NCBI RefSeq assembly: GCF_000001735.4 | Contig: NC_003074.8 | Coordinates: 21,459,261-21,523,260, forward strand | Direction of reading: 5' to 3' | Length of the DNA stretch: 64,000 bases | Source of the DNA: Arabidopsis thaliana | Lineage: Eukaryota > Streptophyta > Magnoliopsida > Brassicales > Brassicaceae | Shown: piece after piece, positions 46,670 to 57,514 of the stretch | Layout: each line of letters starts with the position of its first letter | Position numbering within the stretch: the first letter of the stretch is position 1 | Notes under the pieces: generated by a model | Told to the model about the DNA's origin: nothing | Databases searched by the model: none | The model's input: only the letters and a program-made list of their open reading frames with translations | Program-made: the position numbers and the translations under genes

Positions 46670-47584
46670 TATGTGAATCACAACTTTTTTCAAGTTCATT
46701 GATTGAGATATATATAGACTATAGAGGCTGTTGTCTTGTTGGTATTCTTTGGATTACCTAAAAGAAAAGTTAAGAAATAAACACAAAAGTAGAAAGCTTG
46801 AGGAATTTTGCTTTGCTTTAGCTCCTTCTTTATGTTCTTACTCGAAATTGCAAGTTACGAGAATAGTAATTACATTAAGTACAGATGAGAAATCTCTATC
46901 GTAAACTCTACATCTGTGTGTTTATGGACCACTTCACTCACTTTGTTTCTCTCTATACCCTTTTGTCTTGTCCATTGTCTTCACTTACCCACACGCACCA
47001 AATTATCATCATTGGCATCATCTAAAATTATTACCTAGCTACTTATTACCCATCTTGAGTTTTATTTGTTTCAAGGAGATGGCGATGAGTACAGTGTCCA
47101 TTAGATTCGTTTCAAACCCTCGTAAAAAGATTTGTACTCGAGAGGTTTAATTTTTGTTTTTGTATTTGTTACTTGTTAGTTCCGTACAGTAAAGATTCTA
47201 TCATTTTATCGTTGAAATTCTATCTGAGTCACTGTGCGGTTATAGTTAAATACCCTAGTAACTAGTAAGCACTGCTATGAGTCTATTACTGACAATTTCC
47301 CTGAACCAAAACGATAGTGTTCGAAGCTATATTAAATGTGGACACGTAAATTCATAAATTCCCTTCCTTCATTCAAGCACGTATGGGTAAAAAAAGAAAG
47401 ATCGATGCCGTGAATCTTACACATCGTGCCGTTTCTTACCTTACAAAACATTCAATAAGGGAATAGGTATAGATAATAAGAAGTCTAATCGTTAAAGATT
47501 ACGTAATATTCAATAACTTAGGTTGTTTTTTCTTGCACTAAGTTACATAACACTCAATAAGAGTTTTATTTTGTTTTCAAATCT
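46670..47584. other. 3' flank of GIS
   Basis: Non-coding DNA downstream of GIS (minus strand). Short plus-strand frame at 46968-47150 has no recognisable content. Confidence 0.5.
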
Positions 47585-48346
47585 TTAAAGATGAAGATCG
47601 AGACTCACATGATCTTGCACGTTAGGGCTCAATCCGTAACCGTACGATGACATTCTGTTCTGAGCAGCGGAGCCACCCACTTGCGATGATAGTTGAGTTT
47701 GAGAACGGGTCAACAACGGTAAAGTCGAATTAGAAGAAGAAGAAGAGCCATTACTAGTAAACGCTGCGTTTGAGTTATAAACGCCTTGAACGCGAGGCGG
47801 TAGACGCCATAGTCCTAACTGACTCCCATAGCTGGGTCGTGTATAATACCCCGACGGCTTAGGACCAGAAGAAAATCCTCCATAGGACCTAGCCGCGGTT
47901 AACGGACCATTGGTCCACGACGGGTAATGACGGTAACTGTAAGGGTTATTGTCAGGATGATAAAAGTAAGAGGAAACACCGCGTTTGGCAAGCTGACGTT
48001 CGCGTTTGTGAGCGTTTTGGTGTCCACCTAGGGCTTGTGAAGTAGGAAAATTTCTAAAGCAATAGTGACACTCGAATCTCCTGTTGTGGCTGATGCTATT
48101 ATTGTCCGTACTGTTGTCTCCGGTTTGGTCTTCTTCCTCTTCTTCTTCTTTGTTTTTGGTCTGGTAAGGATCGGTGTAGTCTTCTTGACCGGTAGTAATA
48201 GAGAAATCTCTGCCGGTGAAATCTTTTCCGAAGACACGAATGGGTTTAGGGTTCTTATCTTTAGGACGGCGAATGAAAGGAAGCTGAGAGAAGGATTCGA
48301 CGTTCATGAAATCTTGAGTTTCTGTTTCTCCGGTAGCCTCGTCCAT
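47585..48346 (-). CDS. GIS: C2H2 zinc-finger protein GLABROUS INFLORESCENCE STEMS
   Basis: Single-exon gene, 253 aa, equal to the length I remember for Arabidopsis GIS (At3g58070). One plant-type C2H2 finger at residues 93-113: C93, C96, H109, H113 with the plant signature QALGGH (104-109). An acidic Glu run (about 67-72) precedes it. The middle is Tyr/Ser/Gly/Pro-rich, and the last five residues LDLHL form an EAR repression motif. GIS acts in the gibberellin pathway to promote trichome initiation on inflorescence stems, upstream of GL1/GL3. It sits alone between two long non-coding stretches, as expected for a gene with extended regulation. A minus-strand TATATAT lies at about 48381-48388, very close to the ATG, so the leader may be short or another start site is used. 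Confidence 0.95.
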   Translation of the reverse strand: MDEATGETETQDFMNVESFSQLPFIRRPKDKNPKPIRVFGKDFTGRDFSITTGQEDYTDPYQTKNKEEEEEEDQTGDNSTDNNSISHNRRFECHYCFRNFPTSQALGGHQNAHKRERQLAKRGVSSYFYHPDNNPYSYRHYPSWTNGPLTAARSYGGFSSGPKPSGYYTRPSYGSQLGLWRLPPRVQGVYNSNAAFTSNGSSSSSNSTLPLLTRSQTQLSSQVGGSAAQNRMSSYGYGLSPNVQDHVSLDLHL

Positions 48347-50647
48347 AGAGAGAGAGTCAGAGAGATAAAAAGACTGGGCGATATATAGAGTTATGAGGCT
48401 TTAGAGAGATAGATAAACATTTATATAAAACTGATTGGTTCTTATTTTTTATGGCAATTCATTAAATTTTCTATTTGTTGTATGTCAGAAAGGTTGATTG
48501 ATAGCTTCTAATTATCAAAGAGCTAAAGAAAGGTTGATAGCTTATCCTTGGTCTCTTAAGACTTAAGAATGATGAACGGATTGAATATAATATTATATGT
48601 AAAAGTCGCAATATTATTCACTAACGGTGTGGAATTAATTGTGTTAGATTGTATCGGATGAAGATTATGGATCTATAATGCATGATCTATGATAGATGCT
48701 TAGACAGACGCAAGGTTGTTGGAGGTTAAATTATTGACTTCGATTATATATATATACACGAATACATAACATAAAAGCTTCGTATTCATATTTTGATAAA
48801 TTACTAATTAAGTATATAGTTTTCTCCGAGAAAATGTACTTCTCCATATTCATATTTTGGTTTTTCTAATTTACATAGTGGATGGGTGGCATTTTCGTAA
48901 ATATGGTAGTTTATTTTGTGTAATTTTATCTGGTACACAATACTTTCTGAAAAAATACTTTTTTTTTTTTTGACAAACTCTGAAAAATTACTAGTTCACG
49001 AAAATGCCACTGTTTTTTTGCTAAATTTGGTCACAATGAAATAGGTCCTTGAACAAAATGCAATAAATTAGTTTTTTTTTGTATATATTCATTTCCCCAA
49101 CAAACTTCCTTCAAAACCATTGTTCCGCCTGGTTCCTGTGATATCTACTTTTGTTTCTTATTAAATTCCCACAAGTGCTTTTCCAAATAGTGCACTTAAT
49201 TAATATATAGGACTTACGATTTTTTTCAATTCCAATTTCATTGAGATTTTCAGTTTTTCGATTTTAAAAGAAATTCTATAGCTTTCTCAACCTAATCTAG
49301 GTAGTACATATAATATGTAACATATTAGTTAGTTTGGTACAGTTTTCTTTTCGATACTAATAATTTAAGTTTTTGATCAAATTGGTTTTTATTAAAAGAA
49401 TTAATCATGTCTTGTCTCGGTTCCGTTAATCTTTACCTTTTCTGATTCATATGGATTAGATTCTTTAAGGATCTATTTGCCCACGGGATCTTGATCATGA
49501 AACAAATTTTTGTGATGTCGTCGCTCTTCTAAAACTCTTGGACAACCTTTGATCTAAATAAATGAAAGACCCGTTTCAATTTATTTTTTAAAAACAATTG
49601 TAAAAAATAAACAATACTGTAGTAATGAAACAGACACGTACAACATTTATGGAGCAGAAAATGGGTCATGGTAAAATTTATGATAAGTAACTAAAAAAAA
49701 TCTAAAACTAGGTGAAAGTTATCAGGGAATTGGGTTCATTACGAACGTACGTGGGGGTCGGTGTGTACTCACTGATCACACATGTACCCGGATGTTACTA
49801 TTTATATAGTTCGAAGAGAATTCTCTTTTAGGGACCAGCTTTTACTTCTTTCATTTCTCTTTTCTTGGTTTACTGAACTCTTGACTCATTCCCCCGGCTC
49901 ATAGAAATTCGGTTTTCTTTTTTGCCATAAAAGTGTGTGCAAAAAAAAAAAAAAAAAAAAAAGTGACACAGTTGAGGGGAATCGATTCCAAGCCTTAATC
50001 TAAAAAGAATCTTCTATAAATGATACGAACCCTTATGACGAAAAGAAAATAAAGCAACTTCGATTTTAAAAATACTTAAATTTAAATATCGGTTTAGATA
50101 TCCCAAAGCACACAACAATAATAAGGTCATCTTAATAGCAAACTAAACGAGAAAGCAAAATTTTCATCGCCTTCATGTGACAAGAATTATAAAAACAATA
50201 ACATCACATAAAAAAATTCTTTTATTACATAAATTATAAAATATATAAAGTATAAACAAATGCGCCAGTTTAGTCTACATCGAGAGCATAAGCATGAATA
50301 CAAGAGAAGATTGCTAGTACATCCAGCAAACCACATCAAAATGTATACTTTATAAAATTTCAAGAGAACCAAACAACTTGTGCAACAACACCATTTGATT
50401 GCATAGATCCGATTTGTGACCCATGTAGCTGCGAGCAGAGAAAGTATCTCGGTGGGCTTTAGCTGTTGAATAGAAACCGTAAATAACAGTGTTCCTTTAG
50501 ATTAATGTGAGGTAGACTAAGATGACACGTGTTGGTGAAGAGATTGAATAAGGTTTTAGTCTAGAGCTTTAAAGGTCTAATCAATTTATGTACTTTGGCA
50601 TTATAATCAAACTGAAACCTCTTCTAAAGCAATATCTACGACAATGT

Positions 50648-50678
<31 letters not shown>

Positions 50679-52560
50679 GTTTTATAGTTTGTTGGGGGAC
50701 ATCTAAAAGTTTGTTTAGTTTTTCAGTTTCCACTTTTAATAATTTTTGGCATTAAATTAGTTTGTCTAGCCATTAATATAAACTTAACATCATTTAATTA
50801 CATAATTGAAAAATTTTGAACTTGAAACTAGAACTTCTTTTGCACATGCTTCGAAGCCTCGGACCATCATTTATCTTTGGAGATTGTTTGCTATATCCGT
50901 CGGTTTTATACTTCATCCAAGATCTGAATCAAAATTCAGATGGAAGAAAAAGTCCAACATTTTTATAAGTTACAAATACTATAGGAATGACACATTTTAG
51001 ACAAACCGACGAAAAAAATACATATAAATGTACAAACCAAACAAATCACACAAAGGTGGTCCCCGTGAATGGAGTTGAACCCCACAAGGCCTTAAAAGCC
51101 CACAAAGTCTCAGAAACCCTAACAGCAAACACTTGGTTACAAACACCTTTGCTTTGCCATTAAAGTCATAGTCATATATGTGCTTCACAGATTAAATTGG
51201 CTTTTGTTGAAGGGACCATTTACCTCTCACTTTCTCTGCTTCATATCCTCCTTTTCTTAGATGCAACTCGTCCACTAGGACCACTGCTCTTCTTTCATCC
51301 ATCTATCTATCTATACCTTTCCATACATTACTCATCTATTTAATTTCTTATAAAATTAAACTGAAAAGACATGTGTAAACAAAGAAATGAAATTCTCCAT
51401 GCAAAAAAAACAAACTATATTTGGTATCAAAATGGTATAGTCCTATAGATATGGCATTTATACAAGATTGTAGCTCATATCCAAAAATTTAAAACATTAC
51501 TTGGAAAAACAGATCTCGTAGATCAAATATGTAAATGCACACCCGGTCTGCTTGACCAGCTCATGAACGGACCGGACTAGGTTAGCTTATATATATATAT
51601 AGGTTAGCTTATAATTGCAATGCATTAAATCATTAATAGGCAACAGCCAACAGCTCTGTATTGTACGTACATGAACGATGAAGTGAAGAAGATTTTAATG
51701 GGCAAACATATCTTGTCCCTCATATAACCAACCTCACAAGCAAAACTTTATGGTGCTAAATGATTTTTAGCAGATTAAAAACAGCAAAAAAATAAAATAA
51801 AAAACTATACAACAAATGAAGTGAAGTTAAGAACACGAGCCCACCATTGTCTTTTCATAGTTAAACTTAAACACTCTAGATTACACCTCTATATACAGTT
51901 ATACACAATCAATGTCGATACACATGTCTTATGAAGAGACCATTTTCGAAAGCTAGACTTAGACCCTAATATAACGTACACTTTTATCACAATGTTGTAG
52001 AATTTTAGAAAATGTTGCTTATAAATATTAGTCTTCACTTGAACAAAATCATTCTTCAATCATTTTAGTGGGTTGAAGATATTTTTATTGTCTGAAAAGC
52101 TAGATGAGTTTCATTTTTTTAAAGCATTTTGTATGGACCACGATTCATTTAATTATTATAAATGGAGAGAGAATCTTTTCAGATATTGCATTAACGATGT
52201 TACATGTCTAGATATTATGATGTCATACATGTCTCCCGACCTCTTGTCAATTTCATTTTTTGTCTTTATCATTTCGTCTCTTGTTGGTTTTAAATTTTGT
52301 TAGTAATAGTAGAAGTGTAGAGCTAGAGTACTAGACATAGAATACGGTTAACTCCAGTTTTTTTGAAAACGTAAACGTAAAAAATTTATTTTAAAACTGG
52401 TTCGATATACTGGTCCAAGATATCCGACCATAACCCAAATTTTGTCTTTTATGATTTAGAAATGTTAATAAACAATAATAAAGGAAATTATTTTTAAAAA
52501 TTTGAAAAATTGCTATGAATTGTTTTTTTGAATAATTCAATTTGTACAATTCTGTTATCA
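48347..52560. other. Long non-coding region upstream of GIS
   Basis: About 4.2 kb without a supported gene: AT-rich, with an A-run at 49940-49961, a (TA)n repeat at 50651-50674 and a purine/pyrimidine-poor mix elsewhere. Open frames are short and without domains. Part of it probably holds GIS regulatory DNA. Confidence 0.5.
50651..50674. repeat. (TA)n microsatellite
   Basis: About 12 tandem AT units within intergenic DNA. Confidence 0.85.
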
Positions 52561-52571
52561 GCCACATCACC

Positions 52572-52855
52572 GACCGAGTAAAAGCAACAATCCGTGGCTT
52601 GTTTTTGCTTCAGAAGCGTTGCGCAAGACATGCAGCGATTCCTTAGATTTTGGTAAATGGGCTTTTAAAAATCAGATCTAGTGGCCATATGCCCATATGC
52701 GTAATAGCTCCAAGTCTTAGTAGATGGCCGGGCGGTGGTCATCAACCACCAAGTGCTGAATTGGTTGTCAATGGGCTTTTAGTAGATCAGATTCGATGGG
52801 CTTAGGCCTATATGACAATCCATACATCCTAAGATTCCCACTATGCTACTCGGTC
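52572..52855. repeat. Segment flanked by 9-bp inverted repeats, possible MITE relic
   Basis: GACCGAGTA (52572-52580) and TACTCGGTC (52847-52855) are perfect inverted repeats 284 bp apart. Inside are two related blocks AATGGGCTTTTA...CAGAT (52657 and 52771 areas) and GCCCATATG/GGCCTATATG, which also carry site II elements. No target duplication could be recognised. Could be an old miniature transposon or chance. Confidence 0.3.
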
Positions 52856-53218
52856 AGAGGTTCATCAATAACGGTCACAACTACCACTTACTTATATAAT
52901 AAGGTATAGTAGGTTTTCTAAACAAAATTCTAATGTGTGCAAAACCTTAAATGTTTAACTATATGAAGCTGGTGAAGTATCATTATTAGTTACTATTGTT
53001 TTGAAACACAATAAATTCTGTCTTCACAACAATTCACCACATAAAAATACAACTATTTACCACAATTTCTTACAATCAAATACATCAAAATCAAAAATCA
53101 ATTCAACTACAATAGAAAAAGAGGCATTTATTCATACCAACCTTTTATTTCTTTTTGTATCCATCCAAATTTATCATCTTTCGACGGAAAAATAGAAAAG
53201 CACCAAAGAAGTCAACAA

Positions 53219-53790
53219 TTAATGCCAAATATAAACATTATACTTGACCACAGCATTTCCACTGGTAGTATTGAACGTAAAAGTCTTGGCTTGTGCATAT
53301 CCTCTTCCGAACCTGAATGCTCCAGTACCTCCGATGATCGGCATCTCTCTCACCTTCGAAAATATCGGATTCCGGCCATACATGGACACGGTGCTGCCGG
53401 AAAATTCACCCTTTGTGAAAACAAAGTTGAAAGCCATAAGCAGACCAAAGTTGTTCTGGTCGGCCGATGCGAAAATTCCTTGGGCTCTCCCAACTTCCTC
53501 TGAGGTTATTTCAGGTCCCACCGTCAATATGTCGTCAACGACTGCAACCATACCGAAAGCGGTTGCAGAGGAGTTTGTTGTGGGACTCGTAGCGACTACG
53601 ACTGAGGTTGGTTTGACTCCGGATACAATGTCATGGAAGTAGAAGCGTACGTGGGATTAGCTTCTCCGGTTTATGTCCTGGGTATGGTGCCTTCACTGTT
53701 GTGGTCACTAGTTTCTCCGGTTTATGTCCTGGATATGGTGCCTTCACATTTACTATAAAATTTTTTTTGGTAAGATACACATTTACTATA
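53219..53790 (-). pseudogene. Dirigent-like gene, 5' end damaged
   Basis: The C-terminal dirigent domain is well kept on the minus strand: [19 protein letters not shown] (from about 53646), [35 protein letters not shown], and an end at 53219 with [12 protein letters not shown]. Dirigent proteins are secreted and guide stereospecific coupling in lignan and lignin formation. Upstream the reading frame shifts between the dirigent core and a Pro/Lys-rich repeat (VKAPYPGHKPEKLVTTT) that occurs twice in a different frame (53661-53747, 51-bp period). The longest ATG-started frame (53551, 110 aa) lacks a signal peptide and the first beta strand. I recall an intact dirigent-like gene, At3g58090, here in reference Arabidopsis; this copy seems broken, or a splice site escapes me. 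Confidence 0.6.
53661..53747. repeat. 51-bp coding repeat, two copies
   Basis: CTTCTCCGGTTTATGTCCTG...GGTGCCTTCAC at 53661-53696 recurs at 53712-53747 with one or two changes. The 51-base period equals 17 codons (minus strand VKAPYPGHKPEKLVTTT), a cell-wall-like Pro/Lys-rich linker. Confidence 0.85.
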
Positions 53791-54219
53791 ATGTGGCAAC
53801 GAAGAAGTGTCTCTTAAGTAGTAATGTTTTAAATAATTTTTGAAGGTTCAAGATAATTAAGTCAAGAATAATTTTTGTTTCTGAGCAAAATCAATACAGA
53901 GATAATGTTGTATAAGAAATAGGGAAAGTTGGGACACGTATATGATAAAGACTCATTTTGAAAACATGACTCTACTTAAAACGAAACGTTATTCATCTAA
54001 TTAAAATTGGTTAAGCATTTGTGATAATCGTGTTACCAAAAAACGTTTCTTATCTCTAATGTATCTACCATTCCATGATTCCACTAGTACATACTAGTCT
54101 TCTAATATATTCATTTTCAAAAGACTATTCAAATGTTTCCAATTTTAAGGCATAAGAGTGTAACCTCTTTGTCCTGCTTCACCATATTCACTCTGCGCAT
54201 TTGTGTTGGAGTTCTTGGT
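53791..54219. other. Intergenic DNA
   Basis: AT-rich spacer between the dirigent relic and the 3' end of the Tudor-like gene. Nothing supported. Confidence 0.5.
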
Positions 54220-54645
54220 CTAGCGTTGTGGCGTGTATCCATAAAGCTGGGCATGTATTTGTCGATTCTTGATGATATGCAATGAGATAGACCTCAATGG
54301 GACAGTAACATCCAAAGGTAGAAGCACTTCTTCAAGCTCAGACCAGTCAAGATCTTCAGAATCCCCATCTTCATATTCAACTCTGTACCATCCAGATTGT
54401 TTATCGAACTTTGTCACCGTACCAGAATAGTAGCGACCCAAGAAAAACTTGCGAACTTCTCTACCCTCAAGCCATTCCCCGCTTCCTACAGTGCCACTTG
54501 ATATTGGTTCATCTTTGGCAATCATACAATCAGTTTGAGGTTCATCAGGCACACCATTGATAACAACCGCAGGCTCCCCCGGTATCTCGAAGATCCCTGG
54601 AGGATGAGACTGTGCTTCTTGCTTAATGCTCCCAGTGTCCTCCAT
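54220..54645 (-). CDS. Small Tudor/Agenet-like domain protein
   Basis: Single coding exon of 141 aa starting MEDTGSIKQE. After an acidic N-terminus, residues about 58-105 form a Tudor-like fold: WLEGREVRKFFLGRYYSGTV then FDKQSGWYRVEYEDGDSEDL. This closely resembles the Tudor-like module at the start of the plant PTM/DDT-domain chromatin proteins, with the aromatic/acidic pattern W..V.YEDGD.E.. kept. The tail PLDVTVPLRSISLHIIK... follows. A 5' UTR intron is supported by a donor at 54968 (minus strand TTG|GTGAGT) and an acceptor just upstream of 54660. Probable nuclear reader of histone marks by family analogy; specific role unknown. The in-frame TTG at 54660 is not a start. Confidence 0.75.
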   Translation of the reverse strand: MEDTGSIKQEAQSHPPGIFEIPGEPAVVINGVPDEPQTDCMIAKDEPISSGTVGSGEWLEGREVRKFFLGRYYSGTVTKFDKQSGWYRVEYEDGDSEDLDWSELEEVLLPLDVTVPLRSISLHIIKNRQIHAQLYGYTPQR

Positions 54646-55265
54646 TTTTTGAGCTATCAACTGTTTAGAGAAAGCTTAACCACATAAGTAAAGATTTCAA
54701 CAAAAGGTAATGAAGCATTAGCTCAATCACAGAATCTCAAAAACCAAGTGCATCTTTCATAGTTGTATAGATTTCATAAACAAATTGTGAGCAGATACGA
54801 TACTCGGATCCAAAATTGAACGATTTATGCGACAAGAATCCCCAAAATACGATCCTAAATCTTATACGAGAATGGTAAAATTGTCAGCATTTGAGTAGCA
54901 GAAGGAACCCTAATTCCCAAACGTCCACATCAAAATAATCAAAGTACGAAAGAGGAGAAAAAACTCACCAATATCGCTCGGCGGATGAGATGGAAGAGAT
55001 TTGGCAAACCGTCGTTATTCGTAGTCCGTCGAGTGTAAAGCCAGAGAGTTTGTTTGGAAACGCGAATAACTCTCTATTCGGGATTGACTAAATCTTTTTG
55101 CCAACCAGCCCTTATTTTATTTTGTCTGATTTTTGGACTTTTAAAATTTAAAAAGACAAATACACATACTGTAGTTTTGGTTTCATTGAACAACCCTTTC
55201 CTCCGCTAGTCTTGTCTGCCTTCTTCCGCATCTCTCTTGTCTTGAATCCGTTAAAAACATGATTG
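54646..55265. other. Leader intron and promoter of the Tudor-like gene
   Basis: Holds the 5' UTR intron (about 54661-54968), a non-coding first exon to about 55080 and the promoter. No other gene. Confidence 0.5.
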
Positions 55266-55273
55266 ATCCCTCG

Positions 55274-55467
55274 CAGGCCCGGCTTAGAGGGTGTGCCGTT
55301 GGTGCTAGTGCACAGGGTCCTTTATTTTTTCATTCATTTTCTTTAAGCAATCAAGGTCCATTATACAAACAATAGTGTATAATCAAACTAAAATCTAAAC
55401 ATATAGAACATATATTAGAAAACAAATTAATGAGCACAGGGTCCCACGTTTTGTTGAGCCGACCCTG
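55274..55467. mobile_element. 194-bp hAT-type MITE
   Basis: Ends are imperfect inverted repeats: CAGGCCCGGCTTA at the left and, on the other strand, CAGGGTCGGCTCA at the right (10 of 13 match). Directly outside is an 8-bp duplication, ATCCCTCG (55266-55273) and ATCCCTCA (55468-55475), with one mismatch. CAGGG-type ends plus 8-bp duplication are diagnostic for hAT DNA transposons. The inside is AT-rich, non-coding, with GTGCACAGGGTCC and GAGCACAGGGTCCCAC as subterminal repeats. Too small for a transposase, so non-autonomous. Confidence 0.85.
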
Positions 55468-55629
55468 ATCCCTCAAGTCGATTCCACGGTAGGTTCTATC
55501 TCTATCTCTTCTTCTCTTTTACTAATCCTTACTTGGGTATATTTCCGGTGCTAAAGAAAATACACGTGACAGGATTTTAGTAGACTTACTAGGCCAAACA
55601 ATTTTTAGAGGTGGAAGTACACCACTTAA

Positions 55630-55899
55630 TTTGATGCTGATCGTCGGAGACATCTCAAGACATATACAGGGTTATTGAGGGCTATTCGCGTTTTGGTTTC
55701 GAAAGGAAACTGCAGTGTTATCTTATCACAGCCTCAAAAGGTAGCATCAGGACAGCTACCTGATGGTGTTGAGACAGTATGGCTTTGGGAAAGCCTATCA
55801 GCTCAAGCAAAGATGGTGAGTCGGGATAGTGGACTAGTGGCAATCGAGGAGCTATTAACCAATTCGGTGAGTAGGAAAGATCAAATCATGCAATCGTGA
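55630..55899 (+). pseudogene. Fragment of a NYN-domain (limkain-b1/MARF1-like) RNase gene
   Basis: Reading LMLIVGDISRH (from 55630) and, in a second frame, RAIRVLVSKGNCSVILSQPQ followed by GQLPDGVETVWLWESLS resembles the end of the plant NYN-domain family often annotated 'putative endonuclease or glycosyl hydrolase'. Typical features are the acidic GD of the active site and the QPQ...VWLWESL end. The two pieces are in different frames, separated by a frameshift near 55672, and there is no start or upstream domain. Most likely a decayed gene fragment. Homology judged by eye. Confidence 0.4.
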
Positions 55900-56136
55900 A
55901 AGAAAACCAATTGAACCTATATATGAAATCTCTAACGATAAAAGACCAATCATTGAATCGATTAAACAATTATGGTTGATGATATTACATCCTTATAAGT
56001 TCATTCACAGAAAGAAAGATCAAAATGCCAGACAAAAAAAGAATTAGATATTACGCTTATCTTCAAAGGTAAACTAAGAGAGATCAAAATAGTATCCGTC
56101 TCTCATATCATCAATGAGAGCATCATGCGTGTGAGC

Positions 56137-57069
56137 CTAAAGATGATGAATTATCCATGTCATCGTCAATAAGCTACCGAAACCGATGAAGGTCACCATC
56201 CAACTGCTGGAAATCGGTCTGCCACCACGGCTCATATCTGCTTGTCCTGCACCCATTGAAGTGTCATCCGCTAATCGACCATTGTTGGCTCCCTTACTGC
56301 ACATCATAAGATTTTAAAGAGTATTGTTGAAATAAGGTATATAGATTTGAATCATCAGTGAACAAAGCTACACAGAGAATCACACAAGTATAAACAAAGA
56401 CATACATTCATGTATTGAACAATCTAAGAACCAAATCCATTATTACCAAAATAGGATTAGCTCTTATTGAGGAAACTGAAATTGAATAATTCAAATCACA
56501 AAGATAGTTTGAAATTGATTACCTCGAAGGATATTTGCAAGTTCCCTGACCTGAAAACACACATTGGGGGGAAAATTACTTCAACAAGATGCACATATGT
56601 ATCTGAATCTAAGACTTGAATTTCTATTTCAAAAGAGATCATCATGATAATCCTGATTTCACTACACTACACTAGCAGATATAAGATATCGATTCTTAGA
56701 AGAAGGCTTTTTACTTGGATTGAGTGAAGTAAGAGCAGCGTTATTGTTGAAATTGCAAGCTTCGTCCTCCTCGCCGTTCTTCAGATAATAATTGTTGAAA
56801 ACAAACGACGCCATTTTCTGAACATCCGTCGGGTCGTTACAAGGTCCACCTTGCTGAATCGGACCACAATCGGCTCCGCCTTGACCACAAGCCCACTCAA
56901 TCGCCGTCTGTAGCGACGAATCTTCCGCGTTGTTCTTCGCCACACACCATAACTCCACCTGTATCACTTGACCGCCGATCTGCGCAGTCGTAATCACCAT
57001 TAACATCGCCGCCGTCGCAGCGAGAATAGAGAGACGCAGATGAGAACACTGAGGGAGAGACATTATCAT
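56137..57069 (-). CDS. PDCB5: Plasmodesmata callose-binding protein PDCB5 (X8 domain, GPI-anchored)
   Basis: Three exons on the minus strand: 56715-57069, 56523-56550, 56137-56296; 180 aa, matching my memory of PDCB5 (At3g58100). Residues 1-33 are a signal peptide (LSILAATAAMLMVITTAQ). The X8/CBM43 domain follows, from VELWCVAKNNAEDSSLQTAI to CNFNNNAALTSLNPSQGTCK, with the six conserved Cys. The C-terminus SSSWMVTFIGFGSLLTMTWI is a GPI-anchor signal. PDCBs bind callose (beta-1,3-glucan) at the necks of plasmodesmata and help regulate cell-to-cell transport. The start MIMSLPQ is preferred by length; the second Met (57063) is only two codons on. Divergent from the coiled-coil gene at 57515. Confidence 0.93.
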
Positions 57070-57514
57070 TTCCGAAGAGAGTAACGAGAGAGGGAGAAGA
57101 TCAAGCAAAGGAGTGTTGAGAAGAAGGTTTTGAGTTTTTTTTTTATAACCGCTGATTTTGCAGTGGAGCACCAGAAAGTTACCGTTAAAGGTATCGGAGA
57201 AACTGGAAGATCTAACAGTGACAAGAGAGTGAATCTGAATAGACTCGAGAATATTTTGGAATGTTTCGTGAAAAAGAGAAAGATTCGGGTGTATCATGTA
57301 ATTCTTGGATTTTAGCGCTAAATTGGGCCTCTATGTTGGCCCATGAAATAATGGTAAATGAGTGTTTGGGCCTTGGGGCACTGGCCAATGAAAAATAAGT
57401 GCTCGGATTATTGACGTGGCTCTTCGTGATTGGTTAATTTCCTTTCAGAAAGGCTTTTTGTCTCGCGACCGTCTAATTTTCTTCAGTTTAGCTTTTCCGA
57501 GGAGAAGATCAGCC
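57070..57514. promoter_or_regulatory. Divergent promoter with three site II elements
   Basis: 445 bp between two head-to-head genes. TGGGCC at 57324-57329, TGGCCCA at 57337-57343 and TGGGCC at 57367-57372 form a site II cluster, near the middle and closer to the plus-strand gene. No TATA box is obvious. Such clusters, bound by TCP factors, are common in bidirectional plant promoters. Confidence 0.6.

Noticed and set aside
51055-51100. tRNA-like T-loop (GGGGTTCAACTCC on the minus strand)
   Set aside because: No matching acceptor stem, D arm or anticodon arm can be drawn around it.
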